Positions 1 to 9,364 are shown, counted from the stretch's first letter. The stretch: DNA of 64,000 nt from Rhizobium grahamii (GCF_009498215.1 NZ_CP043499.1:1872001-1936000); one strand, 5' to 3'. Numbers and translations: made by a program. The notes: a model not told the origin generated them from the letters alone.

Positions 1-819
1 GACCAGGTGAACGTACATCTCGGTGACTCGTCACTGCCGGGGGCAACCGTTGCTGGCGGCTCGATGCTGGCCGGTGCGATCACTGGCGCGGTTCATAAGG
101 CGGCATCGGCGGCGCGTGACGAGCTTGTACAGCTTGCGCTCAATGATGGCGCGTCGCCGTTTCGCGATACGGGTGCGAATACGCTCGTCGTCGCCGAAGG
201 GCGCCTCTCCATACCGCGCGATGGTGGCCTGTCACTTTCAATCGCGGAACTGATGACGGCGCTCGGTCGCGACAATCTCGAAGTACGGCGCAACACGCTG
301 CCGGAGGGGGAACAGGGTCCCGAAAGCCATCGCAAGGCATGGACGACGATGGGCAGCATCCAGGGGCCCACGGCAGGCGAGTACTCCATGTACAGCTGGT
401 GCGCGCACTTCGTTGAAGTGCAGGTGGACGAGGACTTCGGAACGGTCCGCGTTGCCCGCGTCGTTTCGGCCTTCGATTGTGGGAGGATCTACAATCCGAA
501 ACTCGCCGAAAGCCAATGGCGCGGCGGGATCATCATGGGGATCGGGCAGGCGCTGCTCGAAGAAGGGATCGTCGACCGCCGCAACGGCCGCGTCATGAAC
601 AACAATCTCGGTGACTATCTCGTCGCAACGAACGCCGATATTCCGCCAATCGAGGTGATTTCGGTTGGCATTCCCGACGCCCACGCCTCCGTGCTCGGCG
701 GAAAGGGTGTCGGTGAAGTCGGTATCGTGGGTGTCGCGCCGGCCATTGCCAACGCCGTTTTCCACGCAACCGGAAAGCGGGTTCGGGATCTGCCGATCAC
801 CCTGGAGAAGCTGCTCTAA
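1..819 (+). CDS. Xanthine dehydrogenase/aldehyde oxidase-type molybdopterin subunit, C-terminal part
   Basis: This is the last ~272 residues of a large molybdenum-cofactor hydroxylase subunit; the reading frame is open to base 1, so the gene begins outside the window. The opening residues LGDSSLP followed by VAGGS match the cofactor-binding stretch of xanthine dehydrogenase-family proteins, and GGKGVGEVG near the C terminus carries the Glu that acts as catalytic base in this family. Such enzymes hydroxylate purines, other N-heterocycles or aldehydes. The substrate cannot be read here. It faces an operon of amidohydrolases, which suggests a shared N-heterocycle route, but this is inference. 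Confidence 0.85.
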   Translation, partial: DQVNVHLGDSSLPGATVAGGSMLAGAITGAVHKAASAARDELVQLALNDGASPFRDTGANTLVVAEGRLSIPRDGGLSLSIAELMTALGRDNLEVRRNTLPEGEQGPESHRKAWTTMGSIQGPTAGEYSMYSWCAHFVEVQVDEDFGTVRVARVVSAFDCGRIYNPKLAESQWRGGIIMGIGQALLEEGIVDRRNGRVMNNNLGDYLVATNADIPPIEVISVGIPDAHASVLGGKGVGEVGIVGVAPAIANAVFHATGKRVRDLPITLEKLL

Positions 820-825
820 TGTGTT

Positions 826-852
826 GGGCGCCCGTGACCCTCGCGGGCGCCC
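826..852. terminator. GC-rich hairpin between convergent genes
   Basis: The arms GGGCGCCCG (826-834) and CGGGCGCCC (844-852) are perfect complements around a 9-base loop. The hairpin sits between the stop of the molybdoenzyme and the stop of the facing amidohydrolase, so it probably terminates both transcripts. There is no clear U-tract. Confidence 0.65.
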
Positions 853-858
853 TGCCGA

Positions 859-2094
859 TCAAGGTTTGAAGATGACAGGACGGGCGTTCTGGAACGTCGG
901 GCGGCCGCGCCGACATCCCCAGAGCGGACGTGCGTTCTGTCGGACGGCATCCTCAGGTGTATGGCAGTCGAGAAGGATAATGTCAGCGCTCTGGCCCGGC
1001 CGGATGCCATGCGGCTTGTTCATCAGGCGGGCGGCTGACGACCCGATCATGTCGAAAGCGAGCCGCAAGTCGGCTGCGCGCGAGATCTGCAGAACATTGG
1101 CGTAGAGGTTCGCCATGCGGATCAGCGAGGCGTCGCCATAAGGCGTGAACGGGTTCAGAATGTTGTTGCTGGCGATCGAGGTGACGACGCCGTGATGGGC
1201 AAGCACGTGTGCCGGTGCCACGCCGCGCGGCACCAGCCGATCATGATCTCTGCCGTTCAGGAAAAGGTCCGTCGACGGCAGAACCGTGACTGCAATTCCG
1301 GCTTCAGCCAACCGCTTGGCCAGCGCAACCACGTCGTCGGGCGCAAGCGCGGATAAGCTCGTCATATGCCCAAGAGAGATACGCCCTTGCCAACCACGAG
1401 CGATCGTCTCTTCAATGACGGCCGAAAGATTGCTTCTCTCGGGAGAAAGGTCGAAGTCGAGATGGAAGTCCACGGTGACGTCGTGCTTTTCCGCGAGATC
1501 GAAGATCATTGCGATATGCCCGCGCGGATCGCGATCGATATATGGCGCACCTCCAACGAGGTCGGCGCCATCGGATAGAGCATGATCGATCATCGCTAGC
1601 GTTTCCGGCTCGTTGGTCAGGCCGTCCTGCGCGAAGGCGCAGATCTCGATATCGATCGCAAACGCATAGTCCTGGCCGATGCGCTTGATGGCATCAAAGG
1701 ACCGCAGCCCAGCACGTGGGTCGATTTCAACGAATGTCCGCATTCGCATCGTACCGTTGGCAATCGCCTTTTCGACGACATCAGCGGCGCGATCATAGAC
1801 GTCCTGCTCCGAAAACCCCGCCTTCGCCCGTGCCGTTTCCTGCACCGCTTCCGTCAGCGTGCCGTGACAAATCGTGCAGCGGCCGAGAATGCCTGCTTTG
1901 TCGAGATGGATATGGCTCTCGACCAGCCCGCCGCAGGCAAGTGCACCTTGCGCATCCAAGGTTTCGATGGCTTCGCAGCGAAAGTTCGTCTCGACGGAGG
2001 CAATCGTGCCTTCACGGATCGCAATGTCGAAAAGCCGATCACTGCCGTCGAGGCGGGCGTTGCGGATAAGGAGGTCGACGCCGTGCTCGTTCAT
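859..2094 (-). CDS. Cytosine deaminase-like amidohydrolase
   Basis: A 411-residue metal-dependent hydrolase of the amidohydrolase superfamily. SHIHLDKAG near residue 60 gives the N-terminal His-x-His metal motif, HLDFD near residue 210 the third histidine region, and the stretch around ILNPFTPYGD the late metal/substrate region typical of cytosine deaminase (CodA)-like enzymes. It would deaminate or open an N-heterocyclic ring. It is the last gene of a three-gene operon; its ATG directly follows the TGA of the upstream GGT-family gene (TGAATG), which suggests translational coupling. A second, distinct paralogue is the first gene of the same operon. The substrate is unknown. Confidence 0.8.
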   Translation of the reverse strand: MNEHGVDLLIRNARLDGSDRLFDIAIREGTIASVETNFRCEAIETLDAQGALACGGLVESHIHLDKAGILGRCTICHGTLTEAVQETARAKAGFSEQDVYDRAADVVEKAIANGTMRMRTFVEIDPRAGLRSFDAIKRIGQDYAFAIDIEICAFAQDGLTNEPETLAMIDHALSDGADLVGGAPYIDRDPRGHIAMIFDLAEKHDVTVDFHLDFDLSPERSNLSAVIEETIARGWQGRISLGHMTSLSALAPDDVVALAKRLAEAGIAVTVLPSTDLFLNGRDHDRLVPRGVAPAHVLAHHGVVTSIASNNILNPFTPYGDASLIRMANLYANVLQISRAADLRLAFDMIGSSAARLMNKPHGIRPGQSADIILLDCHTPEDAVRQNARPLWGCRRGRPTFQNARPVIFKP

Positions 2095-3675
2095 TCAGAT
2101 GCCGATTGCTCCGCCATCACTCCGGGGGTCATGCGCGCCATCGATCATGCCATCGGCTCCGATGCGAATGATGCCGGCCTGGCCAGCCAATTGACTGAGC
2201 GCATCGATGATCGCCACTTCGTGACCAAGGGAGGCGAGACTGGCAGCAACGGCCTCTCCCACATTCTTCTCGATCTTCAGGCTGTCGCGACTGTCGGAGA
2301 ACGTTCGCCCGAGCAGGAAACGCGGATGCGACAAGGCTTCGAGCGGGTCGAAATCGTGGTCCAGCAGCAGACTGAGCAGCAGTGCCAAAGTTTGCGGTTG
2401 GCCGTCGGCGCCCTGTGTACCGTAGAGGAGATGCGGACGCCCGTCCTTGAGCGCGATGCCCGGGTTCAGCGTATAGAAGGGGCGCTTGCCGGGTTGAAGA
2501 CAGTTGGGACTTGCCGGGTCAAGGCTGAAGGCAGCACCCCGGTTCTGCCAGAGGATACCGGTGTCGCCGACAACGACGCCGCTACCCCAGTCATAGTAAA
2601 TGCTCTGCAGCATTGCCACGCTGCGGCCTTCGCGGTCCGTTGCCGCTAGGAAGGCGGTGTCGGCACGCGAAAGCGGCTGCGGCCAGGCCAGGGCGCTATC
2701 AGGATCGATGGCTCGTGCCTTGTTGTCGAGATGAGCAGCCGAGAGCAACGTTGCGACATCGATCTGCATCGAAGCGGGGTCTGCAATGGCTGGCCGGTCC
2801 ATGAAGGCCTGTTTTACAGCTTCGACCAGATGATGATAAAAATCGGCGCTGCGCGGATCGAAGTTCTTCATCCCGACGCGAGCAAGGACACCCATGATCG
2901 AGAGGGTTGTGATCCCTTGTGTCGGCGGCGGCGGCGCCAATAGCGTCACGTCTCGATAATCGAGGGCGAGTGGCTGCTCGACGTGCGTGGCGGTGGCCGC
3001 CAGATCTTCGAGCGTCAGCGGAGATCCAACGGCTGCGAACCCTTTGGCAAGGCGTCTCGCCAGATTTCCTTCATAAAATGCGCGTGCGCCCTGATCCGCT
3101 ATCTCACGGAGCGTGCGGGCGAGATCGGGTTGACGTTGTATCCCATGGCCGACGAAAGCCTCAGCAAAACCGGGCCAACTGTCACGCTCCCCGTTTCGGA
3201 ACTGATGCCAGAACGCCTGCGATGGACTGATCGGAAACCCTTCATCGGCAAGAAGGATCGCGTCCTCCAACAGCGCTGCAAGGCTCTTTTGTCCGTGCCA
3301 GTTCCGCGCGGAGTAGTTTAGCACCTCCTGCCAGCTGTCGACGAGACATGCCGTCGTTAGCATAGACTGCGGGCCGCGTGTCGGGATCGAGGCCAAGCCG
3401 GCGGTGGCGGCGCGCGCCGCCTGCCCGATCCCAAGGAAGGCCTTTGTATTGCCGGAGCGGTCGGCAACCAGCCAGACAGCGTCGCCGCCAAGGCCGCAAA
3501 AGTGCGGATAGACGACGCTTAGCGCCGCGCCCGCCGCGACGATGGCTTCAATCGCGTTGCCGCCCGCCTCAAGTACCTTGGCGCCGGCGCGCGCTGAGAG
3601 CCAATGCGGGGAGGTGACCATGCCTGACCCCGCGATTGCCGCGGAGGATGGGGTTTGTGGGCGGGCGTCCATCAT
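2095..3675 (-). CDS. Gamma-glutamyltransferase-family hydrolase (HpxW-like)
   Basis: A 526-residue Ntn-hydrolase of the gamma-glutamyltransferase family. The N-terminal stretch with LEAGGNAIEAIVAAGAALSV and the region around GGLGGDA-like CGLGGDA are typical. DTAFLAATD in the second half supplies the Thr expected to be the autocatalytic nucleophile, followed by SIYYDWGSGVV and WQNRG. That last block resembles the oxamate amidohydrolase branch (HpxW of the purine-degrading hpx cluster) more than glutathione-active enzymes. No signal peptide is seen, so it is probably cytoplasmic. Its ATG overlaps the upstream amidohydrolase stop by 4 bases. The context of a xanthine dehydrogenase-type enzyme and deaminases supports an N-heterocycle degradation role (inference). 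Confidence 0.78.
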   Translation of the reverse strand: MMDARPQTPSSAAIAGSGMVTSPHWLSARAGAKVLEAGGNAIEAIVAAGAALSVVYPHFCGLGGDAVWLVADRSGNTKAFLGIGQAARAATAGLASIPTRGPQSMLTTACLVDSWQEVLNYSARNWHGQKSLAALLEDAILLADEGFPISPSQAFWHQFRNGERDSWPGFAEAFVGHGIQRQPDLARTLREIADQGARAFYEGNLARRLAKGFAAVGSPLTLEDLAATATHVEQPLALDYRDVTLLAPPPPTQGITTLSIMGVLARVGMKNFDPRSADFYHHLVEAVKQAFMDRPAIADPASMQIDVATLLSAAHLDNKARAIDPDSALAWPQPLSRADTAFLAATDREGRSVAMLQSIYYDWGSGVVVGDTGILWQNRGAAFSLDPASPNCLQPGKRPFYTLNPGIALKDGRPHLLYGTQGADGQPQTLALLLSLLLDHDFDPLEALSHPRFLLGRTFSDSRDSLKIEKNVGEAVAASLASLGHEVAIIDALSQLAGQAGIIRIGADGMIDGAHDPRSDGGAIGI

Positions 3676-4871
3676 TGCCTGATAACCGTGGCGTTCTCAG
3701 CGACCAGCCGCCCCTCCTTGAACACCTTGCGAGGCTTCGGCACGGCGACGACGGCTTCCGGAACGTGGGCGGCCTGCAGCGTGACGAAATCCGCCTTGGC
3801 GCCGACGGCTATGCCGTATCCTTCCAGCCGAAGCGCGCGGGCGCCCGAATATGTCACTATATCGAACGCGGCTTCCAGTTCCTCATCGGTATAGAAGCCC
3901 GAGCGATATCCGATCATCATCGCACGCCCGAGCATGTCGCCGTCTCCGTACGGCCACCAGGAATCGCGAATGTTGTCGCTTCCGCTGAAGACAGTTGCGC
4001 CAGCGCTGCGAAGCAAGGCGACCGGTGGAAAATTGTGGTTTCCGGGCGCATTGGTCATGATTGCGACGCCGCTTGCGGCAATCAGTTCCGCGGCCTTGCG
4101 TGTCTGGTCTGGCGCCAGATCGCCGAGACCATAGGCATGGCTGATCGCGACGTGCCCGCCCATCCCAAGCGCCTTTGTCCGACGGCAGATTTCCTCAATC
4201 GTGAAAAGACCAAGGGTGCCGGCGTCGTGCAGATGGATGTCGATATCGACCCCATGTCTCTCGGCTACACCGAAGACCACATCGAGGTGGGCGGAGGCGT
4301 TGCGATCGAAACTCGCCGGATCGAGGCCGCCGACAAGATCGGCCCCCAGCTTGATCGCCTCGTCCAGCAGTTCCGGCGTGCCCGGGCTTTTCAGGATGCC
4401 GCTTTGCGGAAAGGCAACGAGCTGAATGTCGATCAGATCGCGATACTCCTCGCGAACGGCAAGGATCGTCTCGAGCGATTTCAAACCAACGGAGCCATCC
4501 ACCATCACGTGGCTTCGCATCTGCGTCGAACCGTTTGCGATGCACAGATCGAGCTGATTGCGGGCTCGCACGGCCATCGGCGCGGATTGGGCCATGTTCC
4601 CGGCCTGAAACGCAACGCGCTCATGTACGTCAAAGCCGTTGGTGCAGGGCTTGTGCGGTATCCAGACGTCGCCGTAGAAGCTGGTGTCGAGGTGGATGTG
4701 TCCCTCGACGAAACCCGGCACGACAAGTGCATTCCCGAGATCAACAGCCTGGCCTGACGCGGTGGCGGATCCGGAGGGCACGATCGCGGAAAAACGGCCC
4801 TCCGTGACAATCAGATCGACGTGCGACCCATCGGCCAGTTTTGCGTTGGTGAAAGTTGTCTCGCGGCTCAT
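3672..4871 (-). CDS. Cytosine deaminase-like amidohydrolase, first gene of operon
   Basis: About 399 residues, counted from the ATG at 4871, which has an AAGGAAAAGAG ribosome-binding site; an upstream in-frame start at 4898 lacks one. EGHIHLD near residue 55 is the His-x-His metal motif. IDIHLHDAG near residue 205 and SDNIRDSWWPYGDGDM near residue 310 match the cytosine deaminase/CodA-like amidohydrolase pattern, the latter containing the metal-binding Asp. It differs clearly from the paralogue two genes downstream, so the two probably act on successive intermediates. A tandem operator about 220 bases upstream suggests control by the adjacent GntR regulator. Confidence 0.8.
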   Translation of the reverse strand: MSRETTFTNAKLADGSHVDLIVTEGRFSAIVPSGSATASGQAVDLGNALVVPGFVEGHIHLDTSFYGDVWIPHKPCTNGFDVHERVAFQAGNMAQSAPMAVRARNQLDLCIANGSTQMRSHVMVDGSVGLKSLETILAVREEYRDLIDIQLVAFPQSGILKSPGTPELLDEAIKLGADLVGGLDPASFDRNASAHLDVVFGVAERHGVDIDIHLHDAGTLGLFTIEEICRRTKALGMGGHVAISHAYGLGDLAPDQTRKAAELIAASGVAIMTNAPGNHNFPPVALLRSAGATVFSGSDNIRDSWWPYGDGDMLGRAMMIGYRSGFYTDEELEAAFDIVTYSGARALRLEGYGIAVGAKADFVTLQAAHVPEAVVAVPKPRKVFKEGRLVAENATVIRQ

Positions 4872-5093
4872 CTCTTTTCCTTCATTGCCGTCGCACACGC
4901 GGAACGACGACGCATACCGCTGCTATATGCGAGCTCGATTGCTCTTCACACGGCAAGCGGTTCTGGTTTCAGCTCTGCAAGATGGATGCCAAACGCCGTA
5001 ATCGCCGAGATCGCGCTATCGGACGGCTGTAGAAGGCCTTTCTGCGCGAACAGGGCATACTTGGACGCTCATCATTGCGAGACGAAGAGATAA

Positions 5094-5133
5094 ATCATGT
5101 CCACAAGATAGGCAATATCATGTATACAAGATA
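5094..5133. promoter_or_regulatory. Tandem operator-like repeat, candidate GntR site
   Basis: Two 17-base copies starting with ATCATGT and ending with ACAAGATA lie at 5094-5110 and 5117-5133, differing at two central positions, with a 23-base period (about two helical turns). The second copy contains TGTATACA, a palindromic core like those bound by FCD-type GntR regulators. The repeat lies between the 3' end of the GntR gene and the start of the amidohydrolase-GGT operon, so it is a good candidate for that regulator's site. Confidence 0.6.
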
Positions 5134-5145
5134 AAAAGGCGGCAA

Positions 5146-5847
5146 TTAGCCGGAGCTGCCAACGCCGCTATATCGGGAAAGAACCGTCGCGAGATCCGGC
5201 GCATCCTTGCCCTTGTCGTCCAGCAATGCTCGTGCCTCCACCGAGACCAGGTGTTCGTCCATCAAATCTTCAGCCCGCGTGATATCTCCACCCCGCAATG
5301 CGTGAACAAGATTGGAATGCTCGCTGATGGCGCAGGCGCTGGAGTGGGGCCTGCCATACAGGGAAAGGATCAGGGAGCACCGGGAGACCAGTTCCAGCAG
5401 ATAGCGTTCCAGCAGGGCGTTGCCGGCGAGCGCCGCCAACTTGAGATGGAACTCACCCGCCAGCCGCATCGATAGCCTGACGTCGCCGGTTGCCTGTGCG
5501 CGTTCCTCCTGCTGGATATGGCTGCGCAAGGCATTCTCAATGTCGGGCGACCATCTGGAGGCTATGGTGTTGATGACTTCCCGCTCGAGGGCGCGTCGGA
5601 CCGCAAACACCTCACGGGCTTCGTCGAGGCTTGGCTGAGCGACGGTTGCCGTGCGCTTGTGAGATGTATCGACCAAACCCTGCGTCTGGAGCTTTGCGAG
5701 AACGGCGCGCACAAGCGTGCGGCTCATGGCGAAGTGCCGGCCAATTTCGTCTTCCGGCAGCTTTGTGCCGGCCTTCAGCGCCTGTTCGATGATGGCGCGT
5801 CGAAGGGCGAGATAGGCCGCTTCGACGCGGTCGGAATTTGAGGACAT
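5146..5847 (-). CDS. GntR-family regulator, FCD type
   Basis: A 233-residue DNA-binding repressor or activator. Residues ~10-75 form the winged helix-turn-helix with LPEDEIGRHFAMSRTLVRAVL as recognition region, and the remainder is an all-helical FCD ligand domain with conserved Arg/His positions (FHLKLAALAGN, SEHSNLVHAL). It lies upstream of, and in the same direction as, the amidohydrolase-GGT-amidohydrolase operon, with tandem operator-like repeats immediately downstream of it. It probably senses the substrate or an intermediate of that pathway; control of the neighbouring sugar transporter operon is also possible. Confidence 0.85.
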   Translation of the reverse strand: MSSNSDRVEAAYLALRRAIIEQALKAGTKLPEDEIGRHFAMSRTLVRAVLAKLQTQGLVDTSHKRTATVAQPSLDEAREVFAVRRALEREVINTIASRWSPDIENALRSHIQQEERAQATGDVRLSMRLAGEFHLKLAALAGNALLERYLLELVSRCSLILSLYGRPHSSACAISEHSNLVHALRGGDITRAEDLMDEHLVSVEARALLDDKGKDAPDLATVLSRYSGVGSSG

Positions 5848-5942
5848 GCCACCGCCTGTTTAAAGTATACGTCAGCTTGTGTTTCTGCATACCATGAAGC
5901 GGCATGGAGGCACAGGTGCTGCGCCTGGTCTGGCACCGGTGC

Positions 5943-6908
5943 TTATCGCTGCTCGAGCTTGCTCAGGCTGGACGATGCCACGGCGAGAACGATGATCGTG
6001 CCGACCAGAATTTCGCGAACATAGGAATCGACACTCATCTGGGTGAGCCCGTTATCGAGGACACCAAGGATGAGAACCCCAAAAAACGTAGCGAGTACGC
6101 GCGGCTCACCTTCTTCGCTCATTGTCATGCCGAGGAAAACGGCTGCAATTGCCGAGAGCATCAGTCCGCTGCCCTGTGTCGGATTGGCAGACGCGACGCG
6201 GCTGGCGTACATCAGCCCTGCGGCGGCGGCGCCCAGGCCGGTAAGGCCGAATGCGGAAAAGCGGAGGAAGCGAACTCTCACTCCAGCCAGGCGAGCTGCC
6301 TCGGTATTGCCGCCGATCGCGTAAAGGCGGCGCCCATAGACTGTGTGTTCGAGAAGAAGCCAGACGACCAGCAAGACGATCAGCGCGAGCAGGGTCAGAT
6401 ATGGCAGAAAGACCCATTGCTCGCCGGCGGGAAACAGCGGAACGCCGCTGCGCGCAAAGCCGCTGAAGCTTGCTGGAATATCGGTACCGAAGATCGTTTT
6501 GCCGCCGCTGATCAGGAATGCGAAGCCGGAAAATATCGTCAGCGTTCCCAGGGTCGCGACGAACGGGAGAATGCCGACGTAGCTGACAAGAGCACCATTG
6601 ATCAGGCCGCCGAGGACGCCGACGCCAAGGGCAAGGATGATTGCGGCCGGCACCGGTACGCCGGCTTTGAAGGCAAGCGCCGCGACGATCCCGGAAAGAC
6701 TGGCCATGGAGCCGACAGACAGATCGAAATCCCCCATTGCCATGACGATCGTCATGGTGAAGGCGGTAACGGCAAGCATTGAAACCTGCTGCGATATGTT
6801 CAGCCAGTTGCGCGCCGTCATGAACGTGTCGGGGATGTTTATCCAGAAGAACAGGATCACGGCGATGATGCCGATCAGGGTTCCATATCTGCGAATAGTC
6901 CGGATCAC
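5943..6908 (-). CDS. RbsC-type sugar ABC transporter permease
   Basis: A 321-residue inner-membrane protein with about eight to ten hydrophobic segments. MAMGDFDLSVGSMASLSG is the hallmark of ribose/xylose-type permeases, and EEGEPRVLATFFGVLILGVLDNGL near the C terminus is also typical. It forms the channel of a CUT2-family importer with the ATPase and binding protein encoded upstream in the same operon; the gap to the ATPase gene is 18 bases. The sugar is not identifiable by eye; a divergent FGGY kinase relic suggests a pentose, pentulose or polyol. Confidence 0.88.
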   Translation of the reverse strand: MIRTIRRYGTLIGIIAVILFFWINIPDTFMTARNWLNISQQVSMLAVTAFTMTIVMAMGDFDLSVGSMASLSGIVAALAFKAGVPVPAAIILALGVGVLGGLINGALVSYVGILPFVATLGTLTIFSGFAFLISGGKTIFGTDIPASFSGFARSGVPLFPAGEQWVFLPYLTLLALIVLLVVWLLLEHTVYGRRLYAIGGNTEAARLAGVRVRFLRFSAFGLTGLGAAAAGLMYASRVASANPTQGSGLMLSAIAAVFLGMTMSEEGEPRVLATFFGVLILGVLDNGLTQMSVDSYVREILVGTIIVLAVASSSLSKLEQR

Positions 6909-6926
6909 TTGAATGTCCTCGGGAAA

Positions 6927-8441
6927 TCAGGCGGGTTCGCCGAACGAGAGCGCCAGCAATCTCGTCTGGGTGAGGCCATCGGTTGGCACGATGGCGACCT
7001 GGCGTCCCTCGCGCATGACAAGAATACGATCGGTCATGCCGATCAGCTCCGACAGGTCGGAGGAAGCAAGAAGAATACCGACGCCGCTGGCCGCCAGTTC
7101 TCTGACGAGCGTGTGAATATCGAACTTCGCGGCGACGTCGACGCCCCGTGTCGGCTCGTCCAGCAGGAGAACCCGCGGCGCGCCGAGAATGGCGCGCGCC
7201 AGCACGACCTTTTGCTGGTTGCCACCGGAAAGCTGGAAGACGGGCTGCGTGACGCCGGTGGACTTCAGTTTCACCCGTGAGGCGATGTCCGCGGATCTCT
7301 TGAGTTCGGCGCGGCGGTTGCGAAGGATGCCTGCCCGGCTAAGCGTTCTGAGGTGGGCAAGAACGGTGTTGTCAGCGACCGAGCCGCGCGGCAGCAGACC
7401 TTCGCGCCGCCGCTCGCGCGGCACATACGCAATTCCGTCTGCCCAGCGCGTGGCCGGCGTGCCGCCCGCAAGCGTCCGGCCGTCGAGTTCGACGCCGCCG
7501 CCGGTGCGCTTGTCCGCTCCGATCACAAGGCGCAGGATGTCGCTCTGGCCGGCGCCCGACAGGCCGGTGATGCCAAGTATTTCGCCGGCATGCAGTTCGA
7601 ACGAGATATCGTGAGCAGACGACGAACTCGCGCCAGTAAGGCTGAGCGCGGTACCCGATGTCGCGGCCGCCTGGCGCGGCGGATAAGCTTCGGCGATCTG
7701 GCGGCCCGTCATCATCTCGATCATCTCGGCCTTTGAGATGCTGGAGATGGCCCGGGTAGCGACGGTTTCTCCGTCGCGCAACACGCTCACCCTGTCGGCG
7801 ATCCGCATCACTTCGTCCATCCTATGGGATACATAGACGATGCTGCGTCCTCTTGCCGTCAGCCCGGCAATCACCTTGAACAGCCGTTCCGACTCCTCGC
7901 TGGTCAGCGCGGCGGTCGGCTCATCCATGACGTAGACCCGCGCCGCTTCGCCATCCTCGTCCAGGAAGGCCGCCGCGATCTTCACGAGCATCTGATCGCC
8001 GAGCGACAGACGCGCCATCTTTCGACTAGGAATGATGTGGCCGATATCCAGGGCGTCGAGGGCCTTGGAGGCCTGCCTGTTGAGTTCTCGCCAGTTGGCA
8101 AAAATACCGAATCGGCGGGGATACGGCCTGCCCAGGAAAAGGTTCTCGGCGACTGACAGCTCGGGGATGACGCTCAGTTCCTGGTGGATGAAGCGAAGCC
8201 CGAGCCGGCGTGACTGCGACGGATGCTCGATCGAGACCTCTGCACCATCGACAAAAATCGCGCCGGCGTCGGGCTTTGTGGCGCCGGCGAGGATGCGGAT
8301 CAGCGTCGATTTGCCCGCGCCGTTCTCGCCCATCAACGCATGGACCTCGCCAGGCGCAATGGCGAGGGATCCATCCTTCAATGCGGGGACACCCGCATAG
8401 CTCTTGGAAAGCTTGCGGGTCTCGAGAATTGGAGCGTTCAT
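6927..8441 (-). CDS. RbsA-type sugar ABC transporter ATPase (two domains)
   Basis: A 504-residue cytoplasmic ATPase with two fused nucleotide-binding domains as in RbsA/XylG. The first domain has the Walker A stretch GENGAGKST near residue 40, Walker B VYVMDEPTAAL near 165, and a signature region diverged to LSLGDQ. The second has LSGGNQQKVVLARAI and VLLLDEPTRGVDV; its Walker A region (GLSGAGQSD) is degenerate, as usual in this family. The start overlaps the stop of the upstream binding-protein gene by 4 bases, so both belong to one transporter operon. Confidence 0.9.
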   Translation of the reverse strand: MNAPILETRKLSKSYAGVPALKDGSLAIAPGEVHALMGENGAGKSTLIRILAGATKPDAGAIFVDGAEVSIEHPSQSRRLGLRFIHQELSVIPELSVAENLFLGRPYPRRFGIFANWRELNRQASKALDALDIGHIIPSRKMARLSLGDQMLVKIAAAFLDEDGEAARVYVMDEPTAALTSEESERLFKVIAGLTARGRSIVYVSHRMDEVMRIADRVSVLRDGETVATRAISSISKAEMIEMMTGRQIAEAYPPRQAAATSGTALSLTGASSSSAHDISFELHAGEILGITGLSGAGQSDILRLVIGADKRTGGGVELDGRTLAGGTPATRWADGIAYVPRERRREGLLPRGSVADNTVLAHLRTLSRAGILRNRRAELKRSADIASRVKLKSTGVTQPVFQLSGGNQQKVVLARAILGAPRVLLLDEPTRGVDVAAKFDIHTLVRELAASGVGILLASSDLSELIGMTDRILVMREGRQVAIVPTDGLTQTRLLALSFGEPA

Positions 8442-9364
8442 TCCTTGGCGTTTGCCGAGGTGACAAGCTTGGTCGGCACGTAGATCACGCTCTGCTTGAT
8501 CTTCTCGCCGGCCAGATGGCGCTTCACGGCATCTGCGGTGGCGCGGCCAATACCCTTGAAATCCTGCGCCATCGACGCTTCGAAATTACTGCCCTTGGCG
8601 ATCGCGTCGCGGGCCTGCGGGTTTGCATCGATACCGGTGATCACGATACCTTCATCCTGGCGACCGGCTGCCTCGATTGCCTGCAAGGCGCCGAGCGCGG
8701 GTTGATCCCAAGCGGCCCATACCGCCGAGATCGATCCCTTTTCGGGATGGGCTGTCAGGATCGCTTCCATCTTGGCGCGCGAGTCGGCAATGCCGCCGTC
8801 AGAGACATCAGGCGTGACACGCTCGACGACCTTGATGTCAGGATTGTTCTTGAAGATCGCGTCCGCAATCACGCCGCGTGCCTGGACTGGCGGAAAGGCG
8901 TCGAAAACGAACATCACGACGTTGCCCTTGCCGTTGATACGGTTGGCCGTATAGGCGGCGGTATCGGCGGCCATCGCGTAACCGTTCGAGGTTACGTTTG
9001 TCACGAGCAGCGGGCTCGCTCCGGCGTCCATGCCGAAGACCGGTATTCCGTCAGACTTGGCGGTCTCGAGGCCGGCGGCAACCTGCGCCGGATCGACGTT
9101 GATGACGATCGCGTCAACCTTCTGCGTGCTGACATCCTCGATGCGGCTGATCGCTGCGGCGACGTCGCCTTTCGTATCGATGACGTTCACGTCCCAGCCG
9201 TTGGTCTTGGCTTCCTCCTGGAAGGCCTCGACGTAGAATTGCGTGCCTGGTTGGGAGAGGTAAGGCGTGATTACGGCGATCTTGCCGGCTGCATTGGCGG
9301 CATTAGCCATCAAGAGTGCAGCAATAGCTCCCGCCACCGCGCCGATTTTCGAAATGGAAGTCAT
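8438..9364 (-). CDS. RbsB-type periplasmic sugar-binding protein
   Basis: A 308-residue periplasmic binding protein (Peripla_BP_4 class). Residues 1-26 form a Sec signal peptide ending in ANAANA. The mature part begins KIAVITPYLSQPGTQFY and contains VDAIVINVDPAQVAAGLETA and the ISAVWAAWDQPALGALQA hinge-region motif typical of ribose/autoinducer-type binding proteins. It is the first gene of the transporter operon and is divergent from the broken FGGY kinase. The ligand is unknown. Confidence 0.88.
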   Translation of the reverse strand: MTSISKIGAVAGAIAALLMANAANAAGKIAVITPYLSQPGTQFYVEAFQEEAKTNGWDVNVIDTKGDVAAAISRIEDVSTQKVDAIVINVDPAQVAAGLETAKSDGIPVFGMDAGASPLLVTNVTSNGYAMAADTAAYTANRINGKGNVVMFVFDAFPPVQARGVIADAIFKNNPDIKVVERVTPDVSDGGIADSRAKMEAILTAHPEKGSISAVWAAWDQPALGALQAIEAAGRQDEGIVITGIDANPQARDAIAKGSNFEASMAQDFKGIGRATADAVKRHLAGEKIKQSVIYVPTKLVTSANAKE

